This document shows positions 26,473-35,486 of a stretch of 64,000 bases of DNA, in pieces. Location of the stretch: contig JACKFL010000005.1 of the NCBI GenBank assembly GCA_020632495.1, forward strand, positions 868,001-932,000, given 5' to 3'. The notes beneath the pieces are model-generated. The model was not told where the DNA came from. It saw only the letters and a program-made list of their open reading frames with translations, and made no database searches. Source of the stretch: Candidatus Omnitrophota bacterium. Lineage in GTDB: Bacteria > Omnitrophota > Gorgyraeia > Zapsychrales > Zapsychraceae. How positions within the stretch are numbered: the first letter of the stretch is position 1; every line of letters begins with the position of its first letter. The position numbers and the translations under genes were made by a program.

Positions 26473-27777
26473 ATGAAAAAGATCATAGCGTTAGTTTTGC
26501 TCGTCGTGATGGCCGTGGTCGGATGCTTTTTTTGGGGCTGCGGACAGAAACCGGTCAACACCAACGAGATCCTCATCTGGCACTGGATGACCGACCGTCA
26601 CCAAGCCTTCGAAACACTCGCCGAGCAATATTCAGAACAAACCGGCGTCGCCATCAAGATCCAGCTTTTCGCTCCTCCCGATACCTACAGTCAACGCATC
26701 ACCGCCTCCGCTCAAGCCAACACACTTCCCGACGTCTTCGGCATTCTCGACAAAAAGGAAATTTTCGCCGACTTTATCAAGTACGGACTGGTTGCCGATT
26801 TGACAGACGAGTACATGAAGGATGACGGGGCGTGGGAACAGGCCATGTTTCCCAAGGCACTGGAGGTCAACCGTTTTACCGCGGACAACATTTACGATGT
26901 TAAGCCCGGAATTTACGGGGTGCCGATCGACGTTACCAACATTCAAATGCTTTACAACAAGGATTTATTGGAAAAAGCCGGGGTGAAGGAAGTGCCGCGG
27001 ACATTTGATCAGTTTTTGGCGGCGGTCAAAAAGCTCAATCGCGTCGGTATCTCCGGTCTGGTCTCCGGATGGGGCGAAATTTGGCTGGCCGACGCCTTCG
27101 CGTCCAATTACGCCTTTAACATCATGGGCGAGCAGAAGATCATGGACACTTATCAAGGGAAAGTGCCTTACACCGATCCGGATTGGCTGAAGGTCTTCCG
27201 GGTCTTCAAAACTTTGAGCGAGGCGGGCGCCTTTGCCGAGGGGATCGTAACCAAGCCTAACAAGGAAGCCGAACAGGACTTCGCGTTGGGCCGGGCGGCA
27301 TTCGCTTATAACGGGTCATGGTGCGTTAACGTTTATCACGACATGAACCCGGATTTGAATTACAGCGCGATGCTGCCGCCGAAGATGAATCCGGAACGTC
27401 CGATGAAGATTTGGGGCGGGGCCGGGTCGTCATTTGTGGTGAATGAGCAGTCTGCGAAGAAGGAACAGGCGATTGCCTTTTTGAAATGGTTGTCCGCCGA
27501 AAAACAGCAGGCTTATCTCGCCAGGGAAACACGCAACCTGCCGGCGAACCGCAAAGCCCTTGCCGCGATTCCCGAGGTCCTGTCCGATTTTGCCAAGGTC
27601 ATGGACAACACCACCCATCCCACGATCTGGAAGTACAACGAACTTCCTAAGGTGACGGAGGCCTTCGACAAAGGGCTGCAGTCCATCGTCATCGGCGAGA
27701 AAACGCCGAAACAAGTGGCGGAAGAAGTGCAGAAGGTCAAGGAACGCGAAATGGAAAAACAACGCAACCGGCAGTAG
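26473..27777 (+). CDS. sugar ABC transporter substrate-binding lipoprotein (family 1)
   Basis: 434 residues from ATG 26473. The frame is open further upstream, but the signal peptide MKKIIALVLLVVMAVVGC starts here. The lipobox cysteine is probably C18 (AVVGC), with C23 as an alternative. ILIWHWMTDRHQAFETL and the later LYNKDLLEKAGV..P.TFDQFL are typical of family 1 extracellular solute-binding proteins. It captures an oligosaccharide in the periplasm and passes it to the two permeases that follow within 4 and about 950 bases. Substrate unknown; the context favours a beta-glucan-type oligosaccharide. Confidence 0.85.
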   Translation: MKKIIALVLLVVMAVVGCFFWGCGQKPVNTNEILIWHWMTDRHQAFETLAEQYSEQTGVAIKIQLFAPPDTYSQRITASAQANTLPDVFGILDKKEIFADFIKYGLVADLTDEYMKDDGAWEQAMFPKALEVNRFTADNIYDVKPGIYGVPIDVTNIQMLYNKDLLEKAGVKEVPRTFDQFLAAVKKLNRVGISGLVSGWGEIWLADAFASNYAFNIMGEQKIMDTYQGKVPYTDPDWLKVFRVFKTLSEAGAFAEGIVTKPNKEAEQDFALGRAAFAYNGSWCVNVYHDMNPDLNYSAMLPPKMNPERPMKIWGGAGSSFVVNEQSAKKEQAIAFLKWLSAEKQQAYLARETRNLPANRKALAAIPEVLSDFAKVMDNTTHPTIWKYNELPKVTEAFDKGLQSIVIGEKTPKQVAEEVQKVKEREMEKQRNRQ

Positions 27778-27780
27778 ACT

Positions 27781-28698
27781 ATGGCTAAACGTCAGAAAAT
27801 GAGTTCCATCAAACTCGCCGACATCTCGGAGAACTACCTGTTCATCCTGCCCGCCGTCATCATTTTCGCCATCTTTTACATCTATCCCTTTATCGATATC
27901 ATCAATCTGTCCCTTCATGAATGGAAGGGGATCGGTCCGAAGGTGTTTGTCGGATTGCGTAATTTTAAAGAGTTGATGGCCGACAAGATCTGGTGGAAGT
28001 CGATCTGGAACGCGACCTACATCACCCTGTGGGCGCTGACCTTCCAAAATGTGCTGGCATTCATGCTCGCACTGGCCTGCGACCGCGAAATCCGCTTCAA
28101 GAAGTTTTACCGGGTGGTATTTTTTATCCCGCCGGTGCTTTCACAGGTGGTGGTCGGTTTGATCTGGCGGTGGATTCTCAACGCGGGCAAGCAGGACGGC
28201 CAGTATATCGGACTGCTGAATCATCTGCTCGACAGCATCGGGTTGCATCATCTGGCCAACGACTGGCTGTCGGACCCGGCAACGGCGCTGACTTGTATCG
28301 CCATTGTGCACTGCTGGATGGGGTTCGGCTGGGGCTTCATCATGCTGCTGGCCGGTCTGCAGACCATCGACAAACAGTTATACGAAGCGGCCAAGGTTGA
28401 CGGCGCCAGCAGCTGGTCCACGTTCTGGAATGTCACCATACCGATGATGGTGCCCGTCATCCTGGTGGTTGTGATCCTGACCGTGCTCGGATCGATGCAG
28501 GCCTTCATCCTCGTGCTGTCGATGGTCGGCCAGGGATTGGTGCATCACACCGATGTTCCTGTCACCCGGATATTGGGCGCGATGCAGGGGACCAAGGAGT
28601 TCGGCTACGCCTGCGCCATGGGTGTGAATTTTGCCATGATCCTGATCGCGGTCTCGGCCCTGATGAAGATGGGCTCGAATAAACTCAAACAAGCCTAG
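27781..28698 (+). CDS. sugar ABC transporter permease (MalF-type)
   Basis: 305 residues with six hydrophobic helices. The cytoplasmic coupling loop YEAAKVDGASSWSTFWNVTIP is a clear EAA motif, which docks to the ATPase. It starts 4 bases after the binding-protein stop. With the next gene it forms the heterodimeric channel of a CUT1-type importer. No ATPase gene is present in the window, so a shared MsmK/MalK-type ATPase must be encoded elsewhere. Confidence 0.88.
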   Translation: MAKRQKMSSIKLADISENYLFILPAVIIFAIFYIYPFIDIINLSLHEWKGIGPKVFVGLRNFKELMADKIWWKSIWNATYITLWALTFQNVLAFMLALACDREIRFKKFYRVVFFIPPVLSQVVVGLIWRWILNAGKQDGQYIGLLNHLLDSIGLHHLANDWLSDPATALTCIAIVHCWMGFGWGFIMLLAGLQTIDKQLYEAAKVDGASSWSTFWNVTIPMMVPVILVVVILTVLGSMQAFILVLSMVGQGLVHHTDVPVTRILGAMQGTKEFGYACAMGVNFAMILIAVSALMKMGSNKLKQA

Positions 28699-28727
28699 CG
28701 TTAAACGGATACAGGAGAAGCCCGGGA

Positions 28728-29567
28728 ATGAACGGATATATCATACGGCGAAACATGCGGTATTTCGTGTTACACCTTTTTCTTATGTCGGTGGCCGTCA
28801 CCTGCCTGTTTCCCCTCTTTTACATGATCCGTTGTTCGGTCATGGACAACCAGACCATTTTTACCGACAAAGGCATCTTGCCCAGCGTGGTGAATTTCGG
28901 CAATTACGCCACGGCCTGGGTTGACGGAAACTTCGGGACGTTTTTCTTTAACAGTATGCTGTACACCACCAGCGTGGTCATCGGGATCGTCGTGATCTCT
29001 TCCATGGCGGCCTATGCCTTCTCCCGGCTGAGTTTTCCTGGGCGTGACTGGTTTTATTACATGTTCGTAATAGCGATGATGATCCCGCTGCCCGGATCTT
29101 TCGTGCCCCTGTTCGTATTAATGAACAAGCTGCACCTCACGAATACCAAAATCGGTTATATCCTGTGTATGATCAACGTGGGGCTGTCGTTGAGTGTGAT
29201 CCTGCTCAAGACGTTTTTCGACAAGATGCCGTCGGACCTTGAGGATGCGGCACGCATCGACGGCTGCACCAAGTGGCAAATCTGGTGGAACGTCGCCCTG
29301 CCGCTGGCCCGTCCCGCGGTGGCCGTGATTGTTATCTTTAATGCCTTGAACGTCTGGAATGAGTTTATCCTGGCGCAATTGCTTTTAAGTGAAGAGGTCC
29401 ATATGCCGTTGCAGGTGGGGCTCATGAAGTTCATCAACGTACACACCGTCAATTACCCCATCATGATGGCCGGACTGACCATCGCCGCTGTTCCGATCAT
29501 CCTGTTGTACTTAGCCATGCAAAAACACATCATTAAGGGACTTTCATCAGGAGCTGTTGTAGGATGA
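28728..29567 (+). CDS. sugar ABC transporter permease (MalG-type)
   Basis: 279 residues with six helices and an EAA-type loop EDAARIDGCTKWQIWWNV. A good ribosome site (AGGAGA) precedes the ATG. It is the partner of the upstream MalF-type permease in a CUT1 importer. It overlaps the secreted glycosidase gene by 4 bases, which links import and extracellular cleavage in one transcript. Confidence 0.88.
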   Translation: MNGYIIRRNMRYFVLHLFLMSVAVTCLFPLFYMIRCSVMDNQTIFTDKGILPSVVNFGNYATAWVDGNFGTFFFNSMLYTTSVVIGIVVISSMAAYAFSRLSFPGRDWFYYMFVIAMMIPLPGSFVPLFVLMNKLHLTNTKIGYILCMINVGLSLSVILLKTFFDKMPSDLEDAARIDGCTKWQIWWNVALPLARPAVAVIVIFNALNVWNEFILAQLLLSEEVHMPLQVGLMKFINVHTVNYPIMMAGLTIAAVPIILLYLAMQKHIIKGLSSGAVVG

Positions 29568-31897
29568 TTTCAAACGTATCTTTCCGTACCTGGGCGCTCG
29601 CCGCGGCGGGCGTTGTATTCCTTTCTCTGTCAACTGCCATGCCGGCCGTAGCCGATGATTACGACACCGCCAAGGTCAAAGACCCGGTCGTCGATGAGGC
29701 GTGGGCCGCATCCGCGCAACGGCAAAAGGAGAAACTCGATGAGTTGGTCTCCACCTGCCGGTCGAAGTTCGAGAAACAGGCTAAGAAGCTGCAGGCCGGA
29801 CTCACCGAATTTCCCAAGGTTTCCGAACGGATCAAATACCAGCCGCTGAACGATCTGGCGACCTGTCTCTTTATCGAAGCCGAATACACCATGAACTCCG
29901 GGAAGAAGGACGAGGCCATCGAGAAATTTGAGTTTATTCTGGATAACTACAGCTGGGGCCAGGCATGGGACGCGCGTACCGGAGCGTTTTGGTCTATAGC
30001 CGAAAAGAGCCAGGCTTCGATCGACGTAATGAAGGGGATCGAGCGTAAGGAGGAAACCGTGGATTTGGAAAATCTCCTGCGGACAGTCCCCAAGATGCAC
30101 ACCCCGGGAACCGAGAAGATCGTGGACTACAAGAAATACGGCGAATTTCTTAACGTCGGTAAGGAAAACTATCACTACAGGATTAAAGACATCGACGGAC
30201 TCAAGGCCGCGGTCGGCGAGGGGATTTATCCCAATATCGGTGCGATCTATCAGAATCCTGGATACAAGAAGGCCAAGAAAGAGGGCCGGCTCGAAGGCAG
30301 CCATTGGGATTTTGTAAACTCGACCGACTTGGAGGCCGCTTATTTCAAGTGGTTTACCGCGCCGGAACCGTGGGGCGTGCGGATGTTTTACATCGGGTTG
30401 ATTTTTGAGCGGGCCGGACTGTATCACGAGGCCCTGCGCGCGTATCATGCGTTACTCGTTCATTATCCCAAGACCATCGGTTACACGTATTGGGATACGC
30501 CGTGGTATCCGGCCCAGGCGGCCATTGCCAAGATCCGCCATATCCTGCGCACGCATCCGGAACTGAACCTCGAGGCGAAATACATGAAGGTCGAGGTACA
30601 CAAGGGATTCGACAACAACCCCAAGAACGACCAAATTCTTACCTGGCCCGGAAAAATTGTGAAACGCGGGCTGGTGGAGAAGGTCGACGAGCTGTTCCCG
30701 TGGAGCGAAAAGAAGGTTGAGCTCGATACCGTTGTCGAACGCAAAGGCGAAGGCAAGGTGCAGGTCGTCAAATATGACAACGGTCATTGGCAGTTGATTG
30801 TGGACGGCAAGCCCTTTCTGATCAAGGGGATGACCTACGATCCGACCAAAGTCGGTCAGTCGCCCAACAAAGGCACGCTCGAAAACTGGATGGAAGAAGA
30901 CACCAACGGCAACGGACTGGCTGACGGTCCTTTCGATTCATGGATTGACGCCAATCTCAACAATAAGCAGGACGAAAACGAGCCGGTTGTGGGTGACTTT
31001 CAGTTGATGAAAGAAATGGGGGTCAATGCCATCCGCTTCTATCATGTGCCCACCACTCCGCACAAGGAAGTCCTGCGCAGACTGTATGAAGAGTACGGCA
31101 TCCGGGTCATTCTGGGAGACTTTCTCGGTAAGTACGCGGTCGGCTCCGGCGCTACCTGGCTGGAAGGGACCGATTACGAAAACGAAGATCACAAGGCCAA
31201 GATGATGGAGAACGTCAAGAAGATGGTCATGGAACACAAGGATGAGCCGTATATCCTGATGTGGTTGTTGGGTAACGAAAACAACTACGGTGTTGCCTGC
31301 AACGCCGATAAGAAGCCCGCGGCGTTCTTCAAGTTCGCCGACGAGGCGGCGCAATGGATCAAATCGGTCGACAAGGACCACCCGGTGGCGATCGCCAGCG
31401 GGGACACGCTTTATCTCGACATCTTTGCCGAGAATGCGCCCAATATCGATATATATGCCGCCAATGTTTACCGCGGTGACTACGGGTTCGGGTCATACTG
31501 GGAACAGGTATACGACGCGACGAAAAACAGCAAACCGGCGTTCATTACGGAGTACGGAGCGCCGGCTTATGCCGGAAACATGACACTGGAGGAAGCGGAA
31601 CAGGCCCAGGCCGATTATCATCGCGGGAACTGGTTGGATATCTACGATAACTCCGCCGGTCAACCCAACGGAGTCGGTAATGCGCTCGGTGGCGTTGCCT
31701 TTGAATTTCTGGACGAGTGGTGGAAGAATTACGAGCCCTTCCGTCACGACCGCAAGTCGGACACCGTCGGTCCGTTCCCCGGGGGGTATTACTACGAGGA
31801 ATGGTTCGGTCTCGTCGGACAGGGCAACGGCCAGAACAGTCCCTTCCTGCGTCAGCCGCGCAAGGCATATTACCAATACAAGGAATTATGGAACTAA
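29564..31897 (+). CDS. secreted GH2-like (clan GH-A) glycosidase with N-terminal helical domain
   Basis: 777 residues with a signal peptide ending AVA|DD. Residues about 40-160 are a helical domain related to the repeats of the next protein (PLNDLATCLFIEAEY and NYSWGQAWD). A TIM-barrel region follows from about 410: LLGNENN supplies the acid/base E572 and FITEYGAP the nucleophile E663, the arrangement of GH2 and other clan-A retaining enzymes. An EF-hand-like loop starting at D446 (DTNGNGLAD) may bind calcium. It should cleave polysaccharide in the periplasm or outside and feed the importer. Family membership beyond clan A is not certain. Confidence 0.7.
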   Translation: MISNVSFRTWALAAAGVVFLSLSTAMPAVADDYDTAKVKDPVVDEAWAASAQRQKEKLDELVSTCRSKFEKQAKKLQAGLTEFPKVSERIKYQPLNDLATCLFIEAEYTMNSGKKDEAIEKFEFILDNYSWGQAWDARTGAFWSIAEKSQASIDVMKGIERKEETVDLENLLRTVPKMHTPGTEKIVDYKKYGEFLNVGKENYHYRIKDIDGLKAAVGEGIYPNIGAIYQNPGYKKAKKEGRLEGSHWDFVNSTDLEAAYFKWFTAPEPWGVRMFYIGLIFERAGLYHEALRAYHALLVHYPKTIGYTYWDTPWYPAQAAIAKIRHILRTHPELNLEAKYMKVEVHKGFDNNPKNDQILTWPGKIVKRGLVEKVDELFPWSEKKVELDTVVERKGEGKVQVVKYDNGHWQLIVDGKPFLIKGMTYDPTKVGQSPNKGTLENWMEEDTNGNGLADGPFDSWIDANLNNKQDENEPVVGDFQLMKEMGVNAIRFYHVPTTPHKEVLRRLYEEYGIRVILGDFLGKYAVGSGATWLEGTDYENEDHKAKMMENVKKMVMEHKDEPYILMWLLGNENNYGVACNADKKPAAFFKFADEAAQWIKSVDKDHPVAIASGDTLYLDIFAENAPNIDIYAANVYRGDYGFGSYWEQVYDATKNSKPAFITEYGAPAYAGNMTLEEAEQAQADYHRGNWLDIYDNSAGQPNGVGNALGGVAFEFLDEWWKNYEPFRHDRKSDTVGPFPGGYYYEEWFGLVGQGNGQNSPFLRQPRKAYYQYKELWN

Positions 31898-31971
31898 GCC
31901 CGGGATTTTTTGGGCCGGTCTTAAGTTCATAACATACAATGTTTTACGATTTTTTGTCGACGACCGATTCG

Positions 31972-32000
31972 TTGGCAAAAAAAGGGAAATATTGTATACT
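31972..32000 (+). promoter_or_regulatory. strong sigma70-type promoter for the secreted repeat protein
   Basis: TTGGCA (31972-31977, 5 of 6) and TATACT (31995-32000, 5 of 6) are 17 bases apart. The leader of about 140 bases ends in a very strong ribosome site (AAGGAGGAGAAGG). This suggests that the next gene is made at a high level. The whole gap is 251 bases. Confidence 0.7.
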
Positions 32001-32045
32001 TATGTAACTTATTCACACGGTTCCACTTTCCCCAGCGCCGGACCG

Positions 32046-32109
32046 GTTCTGTTCCAGCCAAGTACGGTCACGGAATTTCATATTTGCCTGACATTACATA
32101 GAGCAGAAC
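32046..32109 (+). other. possible long-range stem in the leader RNA
   Basis: GTTCTGTTC (32046-32054) can pair with GAGCAGAAC (32101-32109) with one G-U pair, closing a 46-base loop shortly upstream of the ribosome site. It does not match a riboswitch class I know and may be chance. Confidence 0.25.
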
Positions 32110-32148
32110 GGAGTTTAATTAGCATTATTTTTTAAGGAGGAGAAGGTA

Positions 32149-33003
32149 ATGAAAAAGATGGTACTCGCACTCACGATTTTAACAGCGTCCCTGGGAATGA
32201 TCCATCCCCCGCAGGCCATGGCCTACAATTTCGGAGATTTCCGTTCAGAGACCTTGACCACAAAGGCCTGGATGGCGCTGAAGGAAGGTGATATCGAAGC
32301 CGTACTCGCGTACACCAACAAATGTCTCGAGCTTTACGCCGAGCAGGCACAAAAGATGCAAGCCAGCCTCGAAGACTATCCGCAAGGCAGCAATGACGAT
32401 ATTTTTTCTTACTGGGCATTGAACGACATCTCGACATCGTTGTTTATCCAGGGAGAGGCCTACCGTCAAGCCGGGATGGAAGACGAAGCCAAGGAAGCCT
32501 TCATGAAGGTCGTCAACGACTACACCTACGGGCAGGCGTGGGACCCGAAAGGATGGTTCTGGAAGCCGGCCGAGGCCTCAAAGGAAAAGCTGCTGATGAT
32601 CGAAACAGGTTCTAATATCGACTTCGGAGACTATACCTCATCGTTTATGACAACGCAGGCATGGAAGGCCCTGAAGGACAACGATCTCGAATCTGTCCTG
32701 ATCTACACCGACAAGGTGATCGCGCTGTACGGCGACAAGGCCGTGGAAATGCAAAACTCCCTGACGGAATATGCCTGGGAATCCAAAGACAAGATCTTCA
32801 GCTACTGGGCCCTCAATGACGTCGGAACTTCGCTGTTCATCCGCGGGGAAGCTTACAAGAAGGCCGGAGAAGCCGACAAGGCCCGTGAAGCCTACAAGTC
32901 CCTGGTCGATGACTTCTACTATTCACAATGCTGGGACCCGAACGGCTGGTTCTGGAAGCCGGCGGAGGCCGCTCAGCAAGCCCTTGAAGAATTAGAAGCG
33001 TAA
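32149..33003 (+). CDS. secreted protein with two tandem helical repeats
   Basis: 284 residues with a signal peptide ending at AMA|YN. The mature part is two copies (about residues 25-150 and 155-284) of one domain: each starts with a variant of FGDF..S.TT.AW.ALK and ends in WDP.GWFWKPAEA. A single divergent copy is found near the N-terminus of the upstream glycosidase. The repeats look like TPR-type helix pairs (LFIQGEAYRQAG). A strong promoter and ribosome site suggest an abundant periplasmic or surface protein. Its role may be sugar or protein binding in the same locus; I do not recognise a named family. Confidence 0.65.
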   Translation: MKKMVLALTILTASLGMIHPPQAMAYNFGDFRSETLTTKAWMALKEGDIEAVLAYTNKCLELYAEQAQKMQASLEDYPQGSNDDIFSYWALNDISTSLFIQGEAYRQAGMEDEAKEAFMKVVNDYTYGQAWDPKGWFWKPAEASKEKLLMIETGSNIDFGDYTSSFMTTQAWKALKDNDLESVLIYTDKVIALYGDKAVEMQNSLTEYAWESKDKIFSYWALNDVGTSLFIRGEAYKKAGEADKAREAYKSLVDDFYYSQCWDPNGWFWKPAEAAQQALEELEA

Positions 33004-33049
33004 AACGACCTGTTTTTTCGCGATTATCTCAAAATTCTTCTTTCAATTT

Positions 33050-33097
33050 TTCTCCATCCCGATACAATAAAGTTCTGTATCGGGATGGAGAATCCCG
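33050..33097 (+). other. 17-bp perfect hairpin with an alternative nested hairpin
   Basis: Bases 33050-33066 and 33076-33092 are perfect inverted repeats of 17 bases with a 9-base loop. CGGGAT (33081-33086), part of the right arm, can instead pair with ATCCCG at 33092-33097. The two folds exclude each other. No T-run follows on either strand, so it is not a standard terminator. It may protect the 3' end of the upstream mRNA or act as a switch before the lipoprotein gene. Confidence 0.6.
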
Positions 33098-33152
33098 AAT
33101 CTCTAATCGATCCCAACCGTAATTAATCCAATGTCAGGAAGGCAATGACACC

Positions 33153-33842
33153 ATGATGATCCGAGTTCTCGTCCTGCTTTTGGCGGTCAGTCTGGCTGCC
33201 TGTGATTCCGCCCAAAGCCCGAAAATGCCCACCGTCGTTTCCAATAAGGCACAGGCCGAGACGCCGCCGCAACCGGTCCAGCCGGCCAAACCGGTGGTGG
33301 AGGAGGAGTCTCAGGAGTCCGATTTCAGACGGTTTTATGTCTATTCCGACAAGGGAGCCCGGGACAATCATTATGTTCCTTCAGGATTTATGCCGGACGG
33401 AAAGTGCATTTCCTTCAATGACCGCTGGCAGGAAGAATGTCAAAACGGCAAGACATGTATCAAGATCGTTTACGACATCGAGTGCTCCAAGGAGCATCAG
33501 GAATGGGCCGGCATTTACTGGTTGAATCCGGCCAACAACTGGGGCCGCCGCAAGGGCGGTTACAACCTGACCGGCGCCACCAAGCTGACGTTTTGGGCCA
33601 AAGGAGAGATCGGCGGGGAACAGATCCAGGAATTCACCATCGGCGGCGTCGAAGGCGATTATCCCGATTCCGACAAGATCGTCATCGGTCCGGTCATCCT
33701 CTCCGACGAGTGGAAGCAGTATTCGGTGGACCTGCAGGGTAAGGACCTGTCCTATATCAGCGGCGGATTTGCCTGGTCGACCGAGGTCGCGGTCAATCCC
33801 GAGTCGTGCGTGTTTTATCTCGACGAAATCAAATTTCAGTAA
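33153..33842 (+). CDS. lipoprotein with carbohydrate-binding-like beta domain
   Basis: 229 residues with a lipoprotein signal (LAAC, C17). A Pro/Glu-rich linker (about 25-50) leads to a beta-sandwich-like domain: VPSGFMPDG, AGIYWLNPANNWG, TKLTFWAKGE and FYLDEIKF at the end. These are features of galactose-binding-like or CBM-type jelly-roll domains. It is probably anchored to a membrane and binds glycan for the neighbouring importer and glycosidase. The family cannot be named with certainty. Confidence 0.6.
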   Translation: MMIRVLVLLLAVSLAACDSAQSPKMPTVVSNKAQAETPPQPVQPAKPVVEEESQESDFRRFYVYSDKGARDNHYVPSGFMPDGKCISFNDRWQEECQNGKTCIKIVYDIECSKEHQEWAGIYWLNPANNWGRRKGGYNLTGATKLTFWAKGEIGGEQIQEFTIGGVEGDYPDSDKIVIGPVILSDEWKQYSVDLQGKDLSYISGGFAWSTEVAVNPESCVFYLDEIKFQ

Positions 33843-33882
33843 TCCAGTCCATGAACCGCGCTTGAACGCGGTCCCGCGTCAC

Positions 33883-33912
33883 AGACAGGTCGTTTCCGGC
33901 CTGTCTTTTTTT
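33883..33912 (+). terminator. intrinsic terminator after the lipoprotein gene
   Basis: AGACAGG (33883-33889) pairs with CCTGTCT (33900-33906); the stem continues through one G-U pair and two more pairs to a TTTC loop, and a run of seven T follows. This is a standard Rho-independent terminator that closes the carbohydrate-use transcript. Confidence 0.85.
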
Positions 33913-33985
33913 GTCCTGCCCGGTTAAAATCCTTCTGAGATAACCAGTTAGAAAAAAATACCCGCCAAAAAAAAGGGGATTATTC

Positions 33986-34014
33986 TTGTTAAGATATTAA
34001 TACTTTGATATATT
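33986..34014 (+). promoter_or_regulatory. promoter for the coiled-coil gene
   Basis: TTGTTA (33986-33991) and TATATT (34009-34014, 5 of 6) are 17 bases apart, with TGA just before the -10 (extended -10). It follows the terminator closely and lies in an AT-rich gap, so the coiled-coil gene and probably the LacI gene form a new transcript. Confidence 0.6.
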
Positions 34015-34046
34015 CAGTATTAAATTATGCTAACAATAGAGGGGTT

Positions 34047-35405
34047 ATGTCCAGATCTATCAAAGTCGGATATGTGATTCTGATCGTTATGATTCTGGGG
34101 GTGCTCGGATTTCTGGGGTACACCCTCCTGGAAATGCAAAAGCTCACCGACACCAAGGCTGTGGTCGAGGAAGAGCTTGAATTAGCCGATGCCCGCACCA
34201 ACGAGAAGATCAAAGAAAACAAGAAGCTGACTGAGCAGGTCGAGACCCTCACGACGGAAAAGGAAGTGCTGGAGAAACAGCTCAGCGAAACCACCGCCAA
34301 GTCCATCGAACTTGAGCAGCAACTGCTCGGGATGACCGCCGAACGCGACAAGTGGAAGACGGACTTCGACACCATCACCAAGACCCGCATCGATCTCGAA
34401 GCTCAGGTCAAGACCCTGACCAAACAAATCGACGACACCAAGAGTCAACTGGACGAACAGAAAAAACTCGCCCGCCAATTGAACGAGTCCGCGATCGGTT
34501 TTGGGACCAACGGCGACAAAAACGGCGGCGGTCCTTTGGCCTACACCGTCGAAAAATCCAAATCGCAGGTCATCGAGATCCCCAAAGATATTCCCCCGGC
34601 TTCGGATGAATCGTATTGGGCCAATCTGCTCCGGGACAAGGCTGAACTCGAGGTGAAACTCCAGGGTATGGAAGACAACCTCGCCCAGAGTTCGATTCAA
34701 ATCGTCGAATTGCGTCAACAAAATGAAGATCTGCAATTGGAACTCGACACGTTGCAGGCGCAGAGTGATGACCTCGCGCAGGAAATCAAATACAAAAGCA
34801 ACATGATTAACAATCTTTCGCTGGAGTTGGCCCGCACCAAGAACGACAAGAAATTTATCTCCGACCGGCTGACCCGTATCCAACAGGAGAACGGCGGATT
34901 GCGTGAGGAATTGCGCCAGCTCGTCGAGGCCAAGAGCTCCCTGCAGAAATCCATAGTGCGGCTGACCCAGGACAAGAACAAAGTCGAACGCGAACTCGGC
35001 AGCGCCGAGAATTTGATTCAAAGCAAGATCGACGAGATTTGGGAAATCAAGGAGAGCCTCGACCGGACGTTTAAAGAATCCACCCAAAAGTTTCAGTCGC
35101 CGGGCACTGTTGAGCTTCCGCCGATCATGGTCAGCTCCGGAGGCAACGCTCCGGCTATCAAATTCGACTCGGGCGCCACCGAGCCGGGATTCAACGGCCG
35201 CATCGTCAGCGTCAATGAAGAGAATAATTTCGTCATCGTGGATGTCGGGGAAGAGGCCGGTGTGGGGCTGGGAGACGCGCTCAGCGTCTACCGGGATTCC
35301 AAATACGTGGCCCAGTTGGAAGTGATTCAGGTCCGCAAGGATATTGCCGCCGCCGACATCAAGAACCAGTGGACGCAGGTTCAGGTGGGCGATACGATCC
35401 GCTAG
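34047..35405 (+). CDS. membrane-anchored coiled-coil protein
   Basis: 452 residues from ATG 34047, with a GAGGGG ribosome site. One N-terminal helix (about 8-28) is followed by long charged heptad-rich stretches (about 30-160 and 205-350) typical of coiled coils. The last 75 residues (GRIVSVNEENNFVIVDVGEEAGV..VGDTI) look like a small beta-barrel with a GxxVxxGD pattern, as seen in periplasmic end domains of envelope proteins. It may span the periplasm as a structural spacer. Function unknown. Confidence 0.6.
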   Translation: MSRSIKVGYVILIVMILGVLGFLGYTLLEMQKLTDTKAVVEEELELADARTNEKIKENKKLTEQVETLTTEKEVLEKQLSETTAKSIELEQQLLGMTAERDKWKTDFDTITKTRIDLEAQVKTLTKQIDDTKSQLDEQKKLARQLNESAIGFGTNGDKNGGGPLAYTVEKSKSQVIEIPKDIPPASDESYWANLLRDKAELEVKLQGMEDNLAQSSIQIVELRQQNEDLQLELDTLQAQSDDLAQEIKYKSNMINNLSLELARTKNDKKFISDRLTRIQQENGGLREELRQLVEAKSSLQKSIVRLTQDKNKVERELGSAENLIQSKIDEIWEIKESLDRTFKESTQKFQSPGTVELPPIMVSSGGNAPAIKFDSGATEPGFNGRIVSVNEENNFVIVDVGEEAGVGLGDALSVYRDSKYVAQLEVIQVRKDIAAADIKNQWTQVQVGDTIR

Positions 35406-35486
35406 GGCCGGCGGTCCCGTCTCGGCGCCCGTTCCGGGTAACCTTCAACAGATAACGCCAATCGCCGCACAATCCGAGGAAAGTTC

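Noticed and set aside
31898..31925. Terminator after the GH2-like gene
   Set aside because: Only a 4-base GCCC/GGGC pair around a T-run, with no T-run after it.
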